Source: Paralichthys olivaceus (taxonomy: Eukaryota > Chordata > Actinopteri > Pleuronectiformes > Paralichthyidae). From it: a stretch of DNA of 64,000 bases. The DNA is taken from NCBI RefSeq assembly GCF_024713975.1, contig NC_091100.1:18744001-18808000 (forward strand), in the 5' to 3' direction. The notes under the pieces were generated by a model. The model searched no databases. It was not told the DNA's origin and worked only from the letters and a program-made list of their open reading frames with translations. Made by a program: the position numbers and the translations under genes. Each line of letters begins with the position of its first letter. Position 1 is the stretch's first letter. Positions 23,638 to 41,300 of this stretch are shown piece by piece.

Positions 23638-26600
23638 CTTGGAGAAGTCAGCACATACTATGACAAGAAGTTCAAATCACAAATCAATTCAACATTTGTA
23701 GAGACATCTCTTGGACTTGTGTATGCTCCTATGTGACTGATATGTGTAGTTTTTCTTTTTTTTGGCTTATGCCTGTGGCAAACCAACACTTTATGTATTT
23801 GCCTGTGATCATAATGTGCGGGGGCCCATGTGATTTTAAATAAAAGCATCAGATGACTGTACCTAAAACATAATAATTGTATTGTAAATGATGTGCCTTA
23901 CATGTATCAAGAGTCTATACCATTCTTTAATAACTGTGTATATTAAGTGTATTTTTCTTTTCCTGGTTTAGTACTTAGCATCGAGACAGTAAGATAAGGG
24001 TCTTTAAGTTAATGAATTAAAGGTACAGCATAATAGTTGTTGTGGAAAATCTGCTGATCAGTGGTCAACTCATCTATGAAGAAAGGGTTGAGGAGACCTT
24101 TGATGTCTTATGCTGAAATATTTATTGAAGCTTGGCCAAGGAGAATTGCACTATGCCCCAAAGAGGACAAGAGACAGTGTCTATGACAATTCCATAACAA
24201 TAGTGTGTTTGATTTTTGTTAATTGTATGAAACAAACCTTGTTTAACAACCCTGTGCCCTAATATGTAATATTGTTGACTTTGCAACAGGGTTGTAATGG
24301 CTTCTATTGCCACATATTTTTTGAATGAATCTTTTTATTTTGAACCTGTTTCTTTTCAGAACACGCTGCCTGCTGGCTCTATGTTTCTCATGCACAGACG
24401 TACAGAGAAAAGCAAAGTTTGGAGAAGGGCGAGTTAGCTGCTCAATTTTTCAAAACGTGTTGTGATTTGAATATCAGTAACTAAGGTAAGTGCGACATTC
24501 ATACTGCTACTAAAGCTCACACGGTGATTTGTGTAAACTTCAACTGAAAGAATTAAAAGTGATTCCTATCAAGTTAATTAACTCAACTAAATCATCTTTG
24601 TGTGGAATTTGTTCTCCTCGTGTAACATCTATTTCCTTTCAAATCAAGTGAATCCAAGTCAACATATGAAACGGATCGTTCAACCAAACATTTAAATTCA
24701 CTCATTATCTACTGACCACTGTGGCGATGGAGGGGTGGGAGAAGTGTTTGAGTCAACAACACACTTTAGGGTTCTCGGGGGTGGATGTGGATGTGACGGG
24801 GTACAGGTGCACGTCGTCCTGATTCGCAGGTCGATGACACGAAGAACTGGTGTGGAGTGCGTGTCGCTTCACTTCAGATACACGGAGTTCATATGAGGGG
24901 TTCAACACACGTCTCTCTCGTCTCTGACGTCTGTGTCAACTGGTACTTTCACCACGATGTCCGCGTTTAGATCATGCACCTTTGGTTCCCACGGCAACCA
25001 CTGTGGCTCGGTGACGTTCTATGACTTGGATGATGCGTTTGTTGCCACTGATGTCTCTGTTCTGTTCTTTCTCATTAATATAGAAAAATGCTGTGGCTGA
25101 TTTGAACCCAGGCTCCCTCTGCATCATGCAAATGCTCTGTGAAAATTGTCAACGTGACAATTTAGCATGACTGTCTTCCTCTGTCTGCATATCATTACAC
25201 ACACACACACACACTCTATTTCCTTATTAACACAACTAATCAAACTACTGGGTCAACAGAGAGGCAGGGTCAGATGGGACGTGACTATCCACTGGGACAC
25301 TGGGATCATTCAGTTAAGCTGTAAGTTTCTCATTTGGTGTTATATATTTTGCATAGATGAGTTATTGTTGTTTATTAGTAATGAGAATAATGGGGTGTAA
25401 AATAGATTCTAGACCTTAGTAAGACTATTATATGGTCTTCGTTGCCCTTTACAGGTAATCTGAATGTGTCCTGGACGTCTTTACTGTTTCATGAGATCTG
25501 TCCTCTGTCCTCATTCTCTGTGCAAATCTGTACCAGGCAGTTCTCTTCAAAATAAAGTTTTTACTCAAGCAAATACTGTTGCTTTTTAAACTTTTTGAAA
25601 CAGATTTTATCAAATGTTTAGATATATACTAAGCAGACCCAGGATACTCAGGAGTAAATGGAAAAATGCATTCACACTGATAAAGGCAATAAGCAGACAG
25701 CATCTTGTAAAAGATAGGGACAATAACAATAAGACATTACATAAAAGAATATCTGACTCTGAACACTTGGTGGAGAGCAGGCTGAACTGGTGTCAGTGAC
25801 TTTAGTAAATATAAATTCCCACATCTACCTAAATCAAACCTTAAAATTAGACTTCAGCCAAAAGGCTTCCACTGTCATATATACAGTGGTGCAATACAAC
25901 AAAAGATACATCCCTCGTTCACCTACTGGCCAATTTTAATCATATATCTATTAATATAATTTATGTATAATGACAAAATAAGATGGTTTGGATAAATGAT
26001 GCACATAAATAAATGATGAGAAAACAAGATTTCCCCCAAAAAGAAAAAAAATTACTCAGTGATTTAATTTAATAATAAAATTTGCATTCACATTTACAAA
26101 TGCATTAAAAGCTTCCACATATTATTAATAAATACTAATGAGTCATCATATATATGGACAGTACGCAGTTAAATAGACATTAGAGACTTTGTCCTTTTCT
26201 ACCAATGAGGACACTAATTTACAGAACATGAAATGAAGCAGATCAATAATAATTTGCTGCAATGCTGCTTTCTAGATGAGAGCCATTAAAACATTAGCTG
26301 TAATCTCAGAAAAACTGTGACAGTACAGGAAAGACACTGTTAGGAGCAGTCATCAGTCGCTGTGAGGTAGCACTGACATGTTAATAGAGTTAATGAAAGA
26401 TTGGGACTGTTGTTTGCACTTTGCTCATTTTTATATGATACTAACATTTCTGTCTGTAACAGCATTCATTCTCAATGCTCTTGTAGGTTAATACATGAAC
26501 ATAAGGGATAAATCATGTCTGCCAGAGGATTTCAGTCAGTGTCGGGAACCTGTGAAAATAGATTTTTAAATATAAAATAATCTCAAACAAAAAAACTGCC

Positions 26601-26642
26601 GTTTTATCACATATAAAGAGCTTAAACCCAGTGAGTCCCTCT
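23638..26642. other. Intergenic region between PIM-like kinase and zinc-finger gene
   Basis: No recognised gene. The stretch 24360-25575 contains an exon-like series on the plus strand (acceptor CAG at 24357-24359, donor GTAAG at 24486, another donor near 25320, acceptor CAG at 25452-25454, AATAAA at 25551-25556). Bases 24720-25080 are relatively GC-rich and contain an RFX X-box-like site. The remainder is AT-rich. Confidence 0.4.
24985..24998. promoter_or_regulatory. RFX X-box-like site
   Basis: GTTCCCACGGCAAC is a near match to the RFX X-box consensus, two half sites GTTNCC and GGNAAC around an AT spacer. It sits in a GC-richer patch that could be the distal promoter of the leftward kinase or of the rightward candidate transcript. 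The match is read directly; the function is inferred. Confidence 0.45.
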
Positions 26643-29101
26643 TTACTGCAGCTGCTTGTTGTGTGCACGCTGGTGGAATTTAAGTCCCCCGCAGTTTCTG
26701 AACGACTTCCCACACTGTCCACAGATATACGGCTTCTCTCCAGTGTGGATACGGAAGTGCCTGGTTAATGCACCGGAGTGACGAAAGCACTTGGAGCAAA
26801 CCGAGCAGGTGTATGGTCTCTCTCCTGTGTGTATGCGGAGGTGGGTCTTGAGGTTCTCCAGGCGGTTGAAGTCTCGGTTGCACTCTGTGCAGCGGAAGGG
26901 GCTGCAGCCCGGAGGGTAAAGCTGCAGTCTGGCCCTCTTCCTTCCAGCTGTGGGCGGCGGACAACGCTGCTGGAGCTTCTGCTGGCACTGGCCAGAGTGC
27001 CGTCGCAGCAAGCTGGGCAGGTGGAAGGACTGGCCGCAAAGCTTGCAGGCGTATATGTTGCCAATGGTGTGGCTGGTCCTCACGTGGACTCCATAAGTCT
27101 GTGGACGAACCTCTGGGATGGGAGCGGGTTCTTCCAGCTGGAAGATGGGAAACTCAGAGGAGAGGGAGGGAAGATCTGTGGGCAGTGGAAGGCCTGGGGT
27201 CATGTTTGGAGGATGTAAAAAACAACAAGTGTTTTAAAACTGTAGGAAAAACAGGACAAACTGTAGAAAAAGTACTTTTTTTATATAAATCTTTAACAAT
27301 TTCCCAGAGAATAATTGGTGGATCTTGATGAAAAAAATTGGGCACATTTAGAGTCCAGATATCAATGAGTGTGTGAAGTTTGATGCAGCCTGATTGGATC
27401 CAAGGGGACTGTTGGTCCTTTTCAGAGGTATACGCTCTACTGAGTGCCAGTCTTGTTACAGAACTGTGTTATCATGTGTATCATTGTGTACTATCTGTTT
27501 TGTTGCTGTAGACAAACATTGTGTGATTGTTTCAGGCTGTAGCTGAGTTTACTCTTACCCTGAGACAGCTGGGTGTTCGGGTCTTGGCTCGGAGTATCCA
27601 GCACTTCTTGTTCCCACTCGGACACAGACTCCAGGCTAAAATCCTCCACTTTGATCGAGTCTAAGCAGCAAACTAAACTATCTCTATCCTCCTCTTCTTC
27701 TTCAGGTTTCTCCTGCTTTACTGTAATCTGCTCTAAAGTGGACATTGCATCATTGCTGGGGAGTGGAGCCACATGGTGAGCAGTTGAGTCCTGACACGGC
27801 TGCTTGATGCTTTCTGCCTTCACCACACTTACACAGGAAATTGCTTCAGTTACTTCAGTAAAAACAAAAAAACACAGGATATCAGTGTAGCCAAATGGGA
27901 AATGATGATGCAATTAAAATGATCGTATTTTTGGGAAAATTATCAATCACGAGTCATATCCAAGAAAACAAGAACAAAGCACAAACAATAAATACTACTA
28001 CTATACTATATAATACTAATAATACAAGTCAGGTAATATTTATTACATCTTTGCAATACTTGTACAGATTAAGATAAAGAGCAGCTGATTTGCACAAAAC
28101 TAGAGCCATTGTGTATTTTTAATTTTCCATTCATCACTCTGTGCATGAATTGACTATTCTTTTTTTTTCCCACTATTCTTAATGTTCGCTGTATGTTTGT
28201 TTACGATGTAAGTATTTAATTTAGTCATTTAGAGCAATGCTACATCAGAGTCAAATCCCCTGTATGTGCACACATACTTTGCCAATAAATCTGATCCTGA
28301 TGTATATATTTTAGTTTCTCTTCTCATTAGCTCATTTTTTTCCTTGATCCCTTTGGCAGGGGGGTACACTTTTATTTATTCATTACAGGTGTGCTTTCAC
28401 CTAATTACTATTTTATGTTTTATGCTCTTTTCATCTTTAACTTGTATAGCACCTTGTGATTTGAAAGTTGCTACATAAGTCAAGTTTATTATTCACCTAT
28501 TTCGTCATTAAATTAGGTTATTTTACCTGATTTAGACGGTCTTGTTTTACCATGAAAGCAAACTATAAATAAAGTTTTCAAACTATATATACGTACCACT
28601 GGTACATGCATTACTGAGGTCTCCCTCTGGCTCTGAAGCAGCATGAATGACGAGCTGCATCCTCACGTCACCTGATCCCTGCTCCTCATGTCTGCTCTCA
28701 GGCTGCTGTGCACAGCTGTGACAGGCAGGGGGAGCCTCACCTGTGATCCCTCTACAGCTGTGCACACTGACCGCTGCTGGGCTGAATCTCGCTGGAGATG
28801 GTTGATCAGTCAACGGGAGAGAGCCTGCAACTCTCTCCAGGACGCACGCAGGCTCCAACATGGCTTCAGCTCTCTGCAGCCTCCGCCTGAGGGACTCGTT
28901 CTCGCGTCGCATGTCCTCGAACATGTCTCCCGTCGTCTGACCCACCAGCTTCTTCACCTCGCTGACTGCGATCTGCACAGCCACTTCGAAAGCTGCGTGT
29001 ATGGCCGCAACTAGCTCCTCTTCCAGGGACAGAGCGGCCTCATCTCCGGCTGCTTGTGTCGCGGAGGAGCGTCTCCTGGCCCCGGTAAGCTGCGGCTTCA
29101 T
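26643..29101 (-). CDS. C2H2 zinc-finger protein with N-terminal coiled coil
   Basis: Exons in transcript order are 29101-28597, 27852-27559 and 27193-26643, giving about 449 residues. The N-terminal 80 residues contain a helical, heptad-like segment (MFEDMRRENESLRRRLQRAE). A long acidic middle region includes a SUMO-type site (ITVKQEKPEEEEED). Three classical C2H2 fingers follow, each with CxxC and HxxxH: FRCTECNRDFNRLENLKTHL, YTCSVCSKCFRHSGALTRHF and YICGQCGKSFRNCGGLKFHQ. They are joined by TGERPY and TGEKPY linkers. They are preceded by an unusual C2HC-type finger (CKLCGQSFHLPSLLRRHSGQC read as C-x2-C, H, C). A DNA-binding nuclear regulator is the likely role. I do not recognise a named orthologue. 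Exons 2 and 3 each have a second possible acceptor in the same frame. Confidence 0.85.
27287..27445. repeat. Short interspersed element, family A (3' part)
   Basis: It shares GTGGATCTTGATGAAAAAAA, then the GATTGGAT...GGGGACTGTTGG block and the terminal AGGTATACGCTCTACTGAGTG with copies at 14424, 47885 and others. It lies in the intron between exons 2 and 3 of the zinc-finger gene. Confidence 0.6.
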
Positions 29102-29324
29102 GGTGCATTCAAAGACACATTAGCTGGATCCAGAAAACTATCACCGGCTGAGAAAGCTCCTTACAGATGATCTCTGTTGTGACTATCCTGAACAGACGCT
29201 GCAGCGAGTTCATCAGATATAGGGTTTCACTTCCGCCTACAGTTTCTGACATCTACTGGTCCACAGGGTGAACTGCAGCATTTAATACAATAATAAAAAG
29301 ACGAGTTAAATTGAGAAACTTGAT

Positions 29325-29330
29325 TTTATT
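29325..29330 (-). terminator. cox8 polyadenylation signal
   Basis: AATAAA on the minus strand about 95 bases beyond the cox8 stop. It is only about 220 bases upstream of the zinc-finger start codon, so the two genes are tightly packed head to tail. Confidence 0.6.
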
Positions 29331-29424
29331 GTATAAACATAACCTCACACAAAGGTTCAAATGACACATAACAGCAGACACGTGGTTTTCACAGGTAAAG
29401 ACCATGCTTTCAAGGCCGCATTCG

Positions 29425-29761
29425 TCACTTCCGGGTTTTGTAGTCTTCCAAGTTCGCCAGCACCCAACCAGAGGGCACGAGCATTGTCAGAGTCAGCACA
29501 GTCAGCGCGAACACAGACTCCTGAGGGTCAGTCATGTCAGAAACTTCAGCCAGCACTAAACTTTTTAAAACATCTTGAGTTTTAAATGTACATATCAAAA
29601 CATTTTCAAAGAAGGTTCTCATTTTATAAACTCACCACCGCACCGATGTTACTTTTAGGCGGTTTGCTGTGGATGTAAGCTGCTTTTTGTCGAATCATGA
29701 CTCGTGCCCTTGGGAGAGAAGCCAGTGGAGGCCTAAGCAGTGCAGTGAGCAGCCCACACAT
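29425..29761 (-). CDS. cox8: Cytochrome c oxidase subunit 8, mitochondrial
   Basis: This is a small nuclear-encoded inner-membrane subunit of respiratory complex IV. Exons in transcript order are 29761-29636 and 29520-29425, giving 73 residues (human COX8A has 69). The N-terminal half is a basic mitochondrial targeting peptide (MCGLLTALLRPPLASLPRAR). The processing region AYIHSKPPK matches the family. The second exon is the single membrane helix (FALTVLTLTMLVPSGWVLAN), followed by the typical end LEDYKTRK. The PSGWVLANLEDYK block is diagnostic (PAGWVLSHLE.. in mammals). Exon 1 ends in a full codon with a GTGAGT donor. Which of the COX8A/B paralogues it represents is not settled. Confidence 0.88.
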
Positions 29762-31160
29762 GTTGGACTTCAGTAGAAAACCTCCTGCGTCCTCTGATGC
29801 AACACAAGTGACCTGCAGGCTGCTGGAGGGGAGACCTTAAACGCCACACACCTGCCCACTCATATAGGTTCAATTAGGTGGCCTTCAGGTGCAATGTAAT
29901 GTTGGGAATTATGGCTCTTTGAAGGGAGCCTGATCTTGCAAAGTTGTTATCTTGCAAAATAACCACTAGATAATGATGATTTATTGATTTTGATCAGATT
30001 TTAACTAGATATCCCACCAATATAATTCCTTCTTGCATGTGTGGTTTAGTAGCACAAAATTACTGGTATTGCCAGACCTAATGTCAATAATCTGCATTGT
30101 GAACAATACACAAGGTGATGTCATATATACTTCTGCTTTATCAGTGTGTTTACTTTACTTTGAATGTATGAAATGTGTTGTGTTACAAATGTTGCCTTGT
30201 CTCGAATGCAGCTCATGCACGAGTGTCTGTTTAAACTAGGCCTCATGTTGTGTGTTTGATGGTGTATTCAGTTTGTTTTTCTGTCTTTTTACCTGCAGAC
30301 TGGCTCTTAGCTGTGAGCACCTGGACGCTTATATCATTAATGGATTACTCTTTGATTATTCCTTTACCTCCTCACGTGGCTCCACACACCATGGGGCTCT
30401 GGTTGGAAGTGGGTCGGCTCAGCATTAGTGGCTATGAAGGTTACAGTCTGCGTGCTGCTGCAGTAATTCGGTCTGTTTGCCTGTTGTTGGAGTTGGTTTC
30501 ACTCAAACTACAGCGGGAAAGGTAAGCACTCTCAACATAGATTGTATTTTAAATCATTTTGAATTTTCAGGAGGTTATATTTTCACGCCTGTATTTGTTT
30601 GTTGGTTGGTTCATGTGTTTGTTTATAAGGAAGATTACACAAAAACAACTGAATGGATTAGCATGAAACTTGGCAGAAGTATGTGGACTGTTTCAGCAAG
30701 GAACCCATTACATTTTTGTGAATCCCAATCAGGGGATGGATCCAGGATTTTTTACTTTCTTTAACACTGTGAGATAGAACATTTTCTTGTAGTAGTAGGA
30801 ATTGATTTAACAGAAGTAGGCAACAGTTTGGTTTCTATTTAATTTCCTATTTTTGCATATAGCAATTCTGTCTGGTTATAAAACCTGTCTCCAAAAGGTC
30901 AGTTTCCCTGTTAAGCTCATTTGGATTTTATTTGCCTAGATTTTCCATCAGTTAACCTCTGAAAACATGGCTTAATTTCATTATCAAGGCAAAAGGGTTT
31001 TTTTTGTAATTTGAACTTGAACTGTGATCTCTTCAGTTTGACCACTTTGGTCTCTGTCCTTTTTGTTCCCTTCCCAGTTTACCTGTCTTTCCCCCTCCTC
31101 GTCTTCTCCCCTGAAATTATCCTCCAGTTCCTTATTTCACCACCTGGAAGCTCTCTCAAC
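29762..31160. other. Divergent cox8/avpi1 intergenic region with a likely avpi1 5' exon
   Basis: cox8 runs left and avpi1 runs right from this region. A segment flanked by a good acceptor (ACCTGCAG, ending 30298) and a consensus donor (GAAAG then GTAAGC at 30522) defines a likely untranslated exon 30299-30521 of avpi1. Its open frame (MDYSLIIPLPPHVAPHTMGL...) has no homology I recognise. A partial family A repeat lies at 30566-30790. Confidence 0.5.
30566..30790. repeat. Short interspersed element, family A (5' part)
   Basis: GGAGGTTATATTTTCACGCC, then TGTTTGTTGGTTGGTT and GAATGGATTAGCATGAAACT parallel the left half of the copy at 14424-14806, up to the CCAGGA...CTTTCTTTAA block. Confidence 0.6.
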
Positions 31161-32699
31161 ATGGCCGAGGCCCCAGCATTCATTGATGATGGTCTGCCTG
31201 TGCAGTGGAATAATTCCATTCGACCCACCAGGAAGCTTGGATGCTCCAATATCTTTTCAGGGGTCAACATGCATCAACTGCGCAGGCTGTTCAGAACAGC
31301 AGGAGACAAAGATGCTAAGCAACGAGCGAAGCTGGTGTGGCGTGGAATGGATGCAGATATCGAGGGAGCAGAGGAGAGGACAGTGAGGGACGAGATTGAG
31401 GACGAGGCAGGACTCGCCCGGGCCTTGGTGGGGCTCAGAGTCCGAACAAGGAATAGAGCCGGCATCAAAGTGGAAGGACACAAAGACCACAAGTGGCTCA
31501 GAGCCTCAGGATATCTCAGGTCAGTGTCAAATGGCAAGAGGCCTGAAAAAAGTAAAGAAAACATGTGAAAAGTGATGTGTAGACGAGGAGTTAAATAATA
31601 AATGAGAGATACGGTCTTAATACATAAGTTTGAGTGGTGAAGTAGATCTCTGTTCTTTTTACTCTTTAATAACAAAAAATGCTGTATTAGTTGACCTTCT
31701 TTAAGTTCAAGGCTGTGGATATTTTAAATCCAGACTCCCCCTGCATCATAAAATACCATGTGTAGGTGTCATGTGCCTCACTAACTCAGCATGACCTCAC
31801 AAGAGCGTGTCTTCCTCCCTCTGCATACCAATACACACACACACACACACGTACACACAGTCTCTCCTTCTCTCTCTCTTTCAGCATTCCTCACTTAGAC
31901 AGAATTAGATTTGTTGGAGGAGTAATGAAAAGCCTCAGAATGGGAAAATGGTGGGGTGAGTCTGCACAGTGGTGTGGTAATAACAAAATGGTGTACAGCA
32001 ACAATGTTCAGTCATGAGGCTGGTTGGTCCACCACTGTGATCCTGACTAGCTTAACATCTATTGGATGCCAATCCATTTTTTCCGTTCATGGCCCCAAAC
32101 AGCTTTTGTGTGATTTTTCCTCTTGTGCCACCATGAAGTTTGCACATTTGGTTTTGTGATATGTCTCAACCCGAGGAAGGTTGGCAGGAAATGTGGTTCA
32201 AATATTCATGTCCTGCTCAGGAAGAGCTTTGTTGTTGTAAGATTTCATCTCATTCCATCATCAGCTCAAAACTTTAGGGAGGTAGAGACACGAGTAATCT
32301 ATGTATTCCTCAGGACAGCCACAACTGCCTGAGTAAAGTTCATGTTGATTGTTAACAATTTCACTTCCAGGTCTGTTGAGTAGCAGACCTCAATCATTAA
32401 CAAGTTGACACAACAGCATTTTATGGGGCAAGGTAAGGCTATTGATAGGTAGTCTAAAATGCTCAAAGTATACCACAAAGTCTTCTCTGTGTTCCAGGCC
32501 TGAGGAGCTGTTATCAGACTGCTCTGTCGAGGATGAAGAGACTGCCTTGGCGCCAAGTCCGGAAGAATTCCTGGTGGCTGCTCAGGAAGATATCCCAGAA
32601 AACCAAAATCCCTTCAAACCTTCCTCATGGAGGTTGGGTTCGGCCAGGCAGGACAGTGCTCAAGACTCTAAGCGATACCTTCACCGCATCCTCCACTAA
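31161..32699 (+). CDS. avpi1: Arginine vasopressin-induced protein 1
   Basis: AVPI1 is a small protein induced by vasopressin in mammalian kidney epithelium and linked to MAP kinase signalling; its biochemical activity is poorly defined. Exons are 31161-31519 and 32498-32699, giving 186 residues (human 147). Family features are the core SNIFSGVNMHQLRRLFRTAG followed by GDKDAKQRAKLVWRGM, equivalent to human ANIFQDAELLQIQALFQRSG, and the conserved C-terminal end RYLHRILH (human SYLHQIRH). The extra length is acidic sequence in exon 2 (SVEDEETALAPSPEEF). The start MAEAPAFIDD is the first ATG with family-like sequence. Upstream in-frame sequence is pyrimidine-rich and probably intronic or 5' UTR. 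It neighbours pi4k2a as in human 10q24. Confidence 0.85.
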
Positions 32700-33062
32700 A
32701 AGCTGCCTGGAGTTTGAAATAACACAAAAGGGAGGAAATGGGATGAAGTTCTGAATAAGGACTGATAATGTGTGAAAGTTCACAATTTATACCTTTCTGC
32801 TAACATGTACTCTACATAAAGTCTGGTAAACCTCCAGTGGGATTAGTCCAATGCTTATAGGTAAAACAAATGCACTCCCTTTCCACTGTTAGATCTCCAC
32901 AAACCCCTGAGGAAATATTTGGCTCTTTAGCTAATGAATGCTCCACTTTCTTCACCAGCCACGATGTGTTTGTGTGTGTGTGTGCGTGTGTGCGTGTCTG
33001 CCATTCTGTGCTGACTTTGCCAGAGCTTTTTCCACTGAAAACCACTGCCTGTAGCGGCTGGA

Positions 33063-33068
33063 AATAAA
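33063..33068 (+). terminator. avpi1 polyadenylation signal
   Basis: AATAAA about 365 bases after the avpi1 stop codon. Confidence 0.5.
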
Positions 33069-34419
33069 GCTGATGAGAGCTGTGAGAAAGAACCAAAATA
33101 GTAACGTAAAACCAAAACATATCAGCTAGAAGGAACTGCAGTCAGGTGATAATTCTTTGTGGATTCATCAATACAAGCAGCCCCTCTCACAAACACCGTC
33201 TGTATTCACTTGATCCATTTGTATTATACCATTGATCACAGCAACTGTAAAAGGTGATTGACTGTAAGAATAATTGATAACATGTCTAACATGTCTATCT
33301 GCAGCTGTAATTATAAGCAATATACATGAACAGTAAAGCAAAAGTGTGTCGAATTATTCTACAACATACATATTTGGGTTTTGTCACTTCTCATTTACAA
33401 ACACACAAAGTGATCTGTCTCAATGCAGTAGGTTTTAATTATAATCTATCATTAAATATTACATACAAATTATACAGTGCATTGTCACATTACATTTCTT
33501 GTCAGTTCAGCACAGCAGGAAGTTACTTTGTTGTTTCGGTCCACCTCACGAGCAGTAAAATTAACACAAATCAATGTGACCCAGGCAAACGGGAGCTTGT
33601 GGTCTGAGAATCGGCACCAACCACCCTTCGCCTGCTTGTAGACGAGATCATCATGTGTTATTCTCCTATGATTTAAATCATCAGTTGGAAGGGACAAATT
33701 AGGTGATCCAGTCATACTAATCTGATTTTAAACAGTTTTTTTCTTTGCCTCCGCTTTTCATCATCACCCGAGGTGATTTACAGATCCTAACCTAGACGGT
33801 TAGGAGGAGCAATGAACAAGTGTGAAACCAGTTCACGTGGCTTATGTTCACTGTGTAAAGACACCCCAAAATCTTTACCATAACATTTCTCTTATTTGTT
33901 AAAAATTAAAAATCTCTGATACTATGTAGTGGCTTTGACGCTTCCAGCCCTGTGTTTTAACTGCATGGGAAAGACAATGCAAGTGAATATTAAAAAGGCA
34001 GATGGGTATAGAGAAAAGAAAAACATGGAATGCAACACCTCTCATCCAGTAAGTATTAGAGGCTTCTGACTGACGCACATGTGTGTGAGCAAACCTTAGT
34101 TGCACCCAGGAGTCCAACAAAAAAGTCTTGCTGAAAACGTTTCTTCACGAAGGAAGCTACAGAATCATTTAGGCGTGAATTCTTCACTGACATCCACAAC
34201 AAGGCACAAGGCAAACAGGGAAGAAATGTGAGATTCTTCCTCTTTTGGCCTCATCTCTCCACCCTCTCTCAACCAAACCAAAATATCCTTACGTTTGGGG
34301 GGAAGGTGATGATAATATCCATTTTCAGGACAAAAACCTGTCCCTCCAGCGGCACATCTCCCTCCTTGCCCCTCTTCGGCTTCCTGCTGTTCCTTCTCTT
34401 CCTTTCTGCTGCTCCGTTC
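33069..34419. other. Intergenic region between convergent avpi1 and pi4k2a
   Basis: AT-rich sequence without recognised exons. It should contain the pi4k2a 3' UTR. I saw no clear repeat or RNA gene. Confidence 0.4.
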
Positions 34420-40031
<5,612 letters not shown>

Positions 40032-40207
40032 CTAATGCTGAAGCTAACGAGAAAACACAGAGGGAAGAAAAGTCAGATGACTGTCAGTTTCCGGGAAGAG
40101 GCGGGACCGTTTGAGTGTTTTTGATTTCTAAGCAATCATCGTTCAGATGTAACTGTCAACAACCGCATCTCCAGCGCTGATTGGACGAAAACGTTCCGCC
40201 TACGGAA

Positions 40208-40216
40208 GTCACGTGA
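40208..40216. promoter_or_regulatory. CLEAR-like E-box in the pi4k2a promoter
   Basis: GTCACGTGA lies about 285 bases upstream of the pi4k2a start codon, next to an ETS-type CGGAAG and near an inverted CCAAT (ATTGG, about 40180). It matches eight or nine bases of the TFEB/TFE3 CLEAR element GTCACGTGAC. The sequence is read directly; lysosomal regulation is inferred. Confidence 0.45.
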
Positions 40217-41156
40217 GTGCATTGTATACCGAATCAACTAACTTAAAATTTGTAAAAATTTAATATTTCAAGCATATTAAACTGCCCCGTTAATCATTTT
40301 CAGACAATTTTACCAATACATGAACTTTATCTGAATCAGGGTTTAAGAGACCAATAATATAAAATTACAATGTGATTTACTGTAGCTTTTTGCAGATTAA
40401 TTGCAGTTTTTTGTACTATAAAGTGAATTTTGAGTACTGACACCTAACTAAAACATCTGACGACATAAAGTCTGTGATGTCAGTGAGATCTGACTGTAGA
40501 GGAGCAAAATGCTTTGACAGCTGTACATTCAATTTCAAAATTTACCCACAACCACATATTGTCTCGATCTATTTTGTTCTGTAAGGACCTGAGATCTCAG
40601 ACAACAGTAACCGTCTGGCAGAAAGTCCTGAAAACAAGCCTCTCCCAACAGCCAATTCATTTCACCCTGGTGATCAATAGTGATATCAGCAGTGGGTATA
40701 AAGTTAAAGAACATGCAGGGTATTTTCTTGTGATTAAGACATTGGTCACATTTTTTAGTCATCTCTCCCCTTCCCTGTCCTGTCTGCTAAAATACCCTTT
40801 ATATCAAATAAAAATGTAAGTTTACAATCTGTCCTATTCGAGTGTTAGTTTCAGGGACTCTTTACACTTTCTTCTTGAAATGATGAATAACAAACTGACA
40901 TTTCCTCTCTTCACTTGAAGGTCAAAGGTCATACTTGAGGAGGAATAGTTCAACTGAAAAAAGTTTGGTTTGAATATTGTTGGAGGGCTTAGCGGCCTCC
41001 AGAAACCCAGCATCTGAGAGGGTAGTCGTTTTAGATGCTGTCTAAATTTGGGCAGTTTCAATGCTTCTTTATTGAAAGTCGTTGCTTTTTAATATATTCT
41101 TTAATTCACAAAGAACCCCTATGAAATTACAACTATTTCTGCATTTTTATGAATAG

Positions 41157-41300
41157 CTTTAAATGTCCAGTGTGTAAGATTAAGGTGAAAGGGAACTATT
41201 GGCATAAATTTAATATAGAATAATCCTCATGATGTTTTCACTAGTTCGTTTCATCTAAATTGAATGAATTATAGTTTTCTTTACCCTAGAAAAGAATAAT
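41157..41300. repeat. Short terminal-inverted-repeat element, family B (partial)
   Basis: The left end TCCAGTGTGTAAGATTAAGG and the inner block ATAATCCTCATGATGTTTTC match, in opposite orientation, the element ending near 56932. No second inverted end was found before a simple AAT-rich tract. Confidence 0.6.

Noticed and set aside
26778-27218. 146-codon plus-strand open frame
   Set aside because: It is the antisense of the zinc-finger exon, kept open by codon bias.
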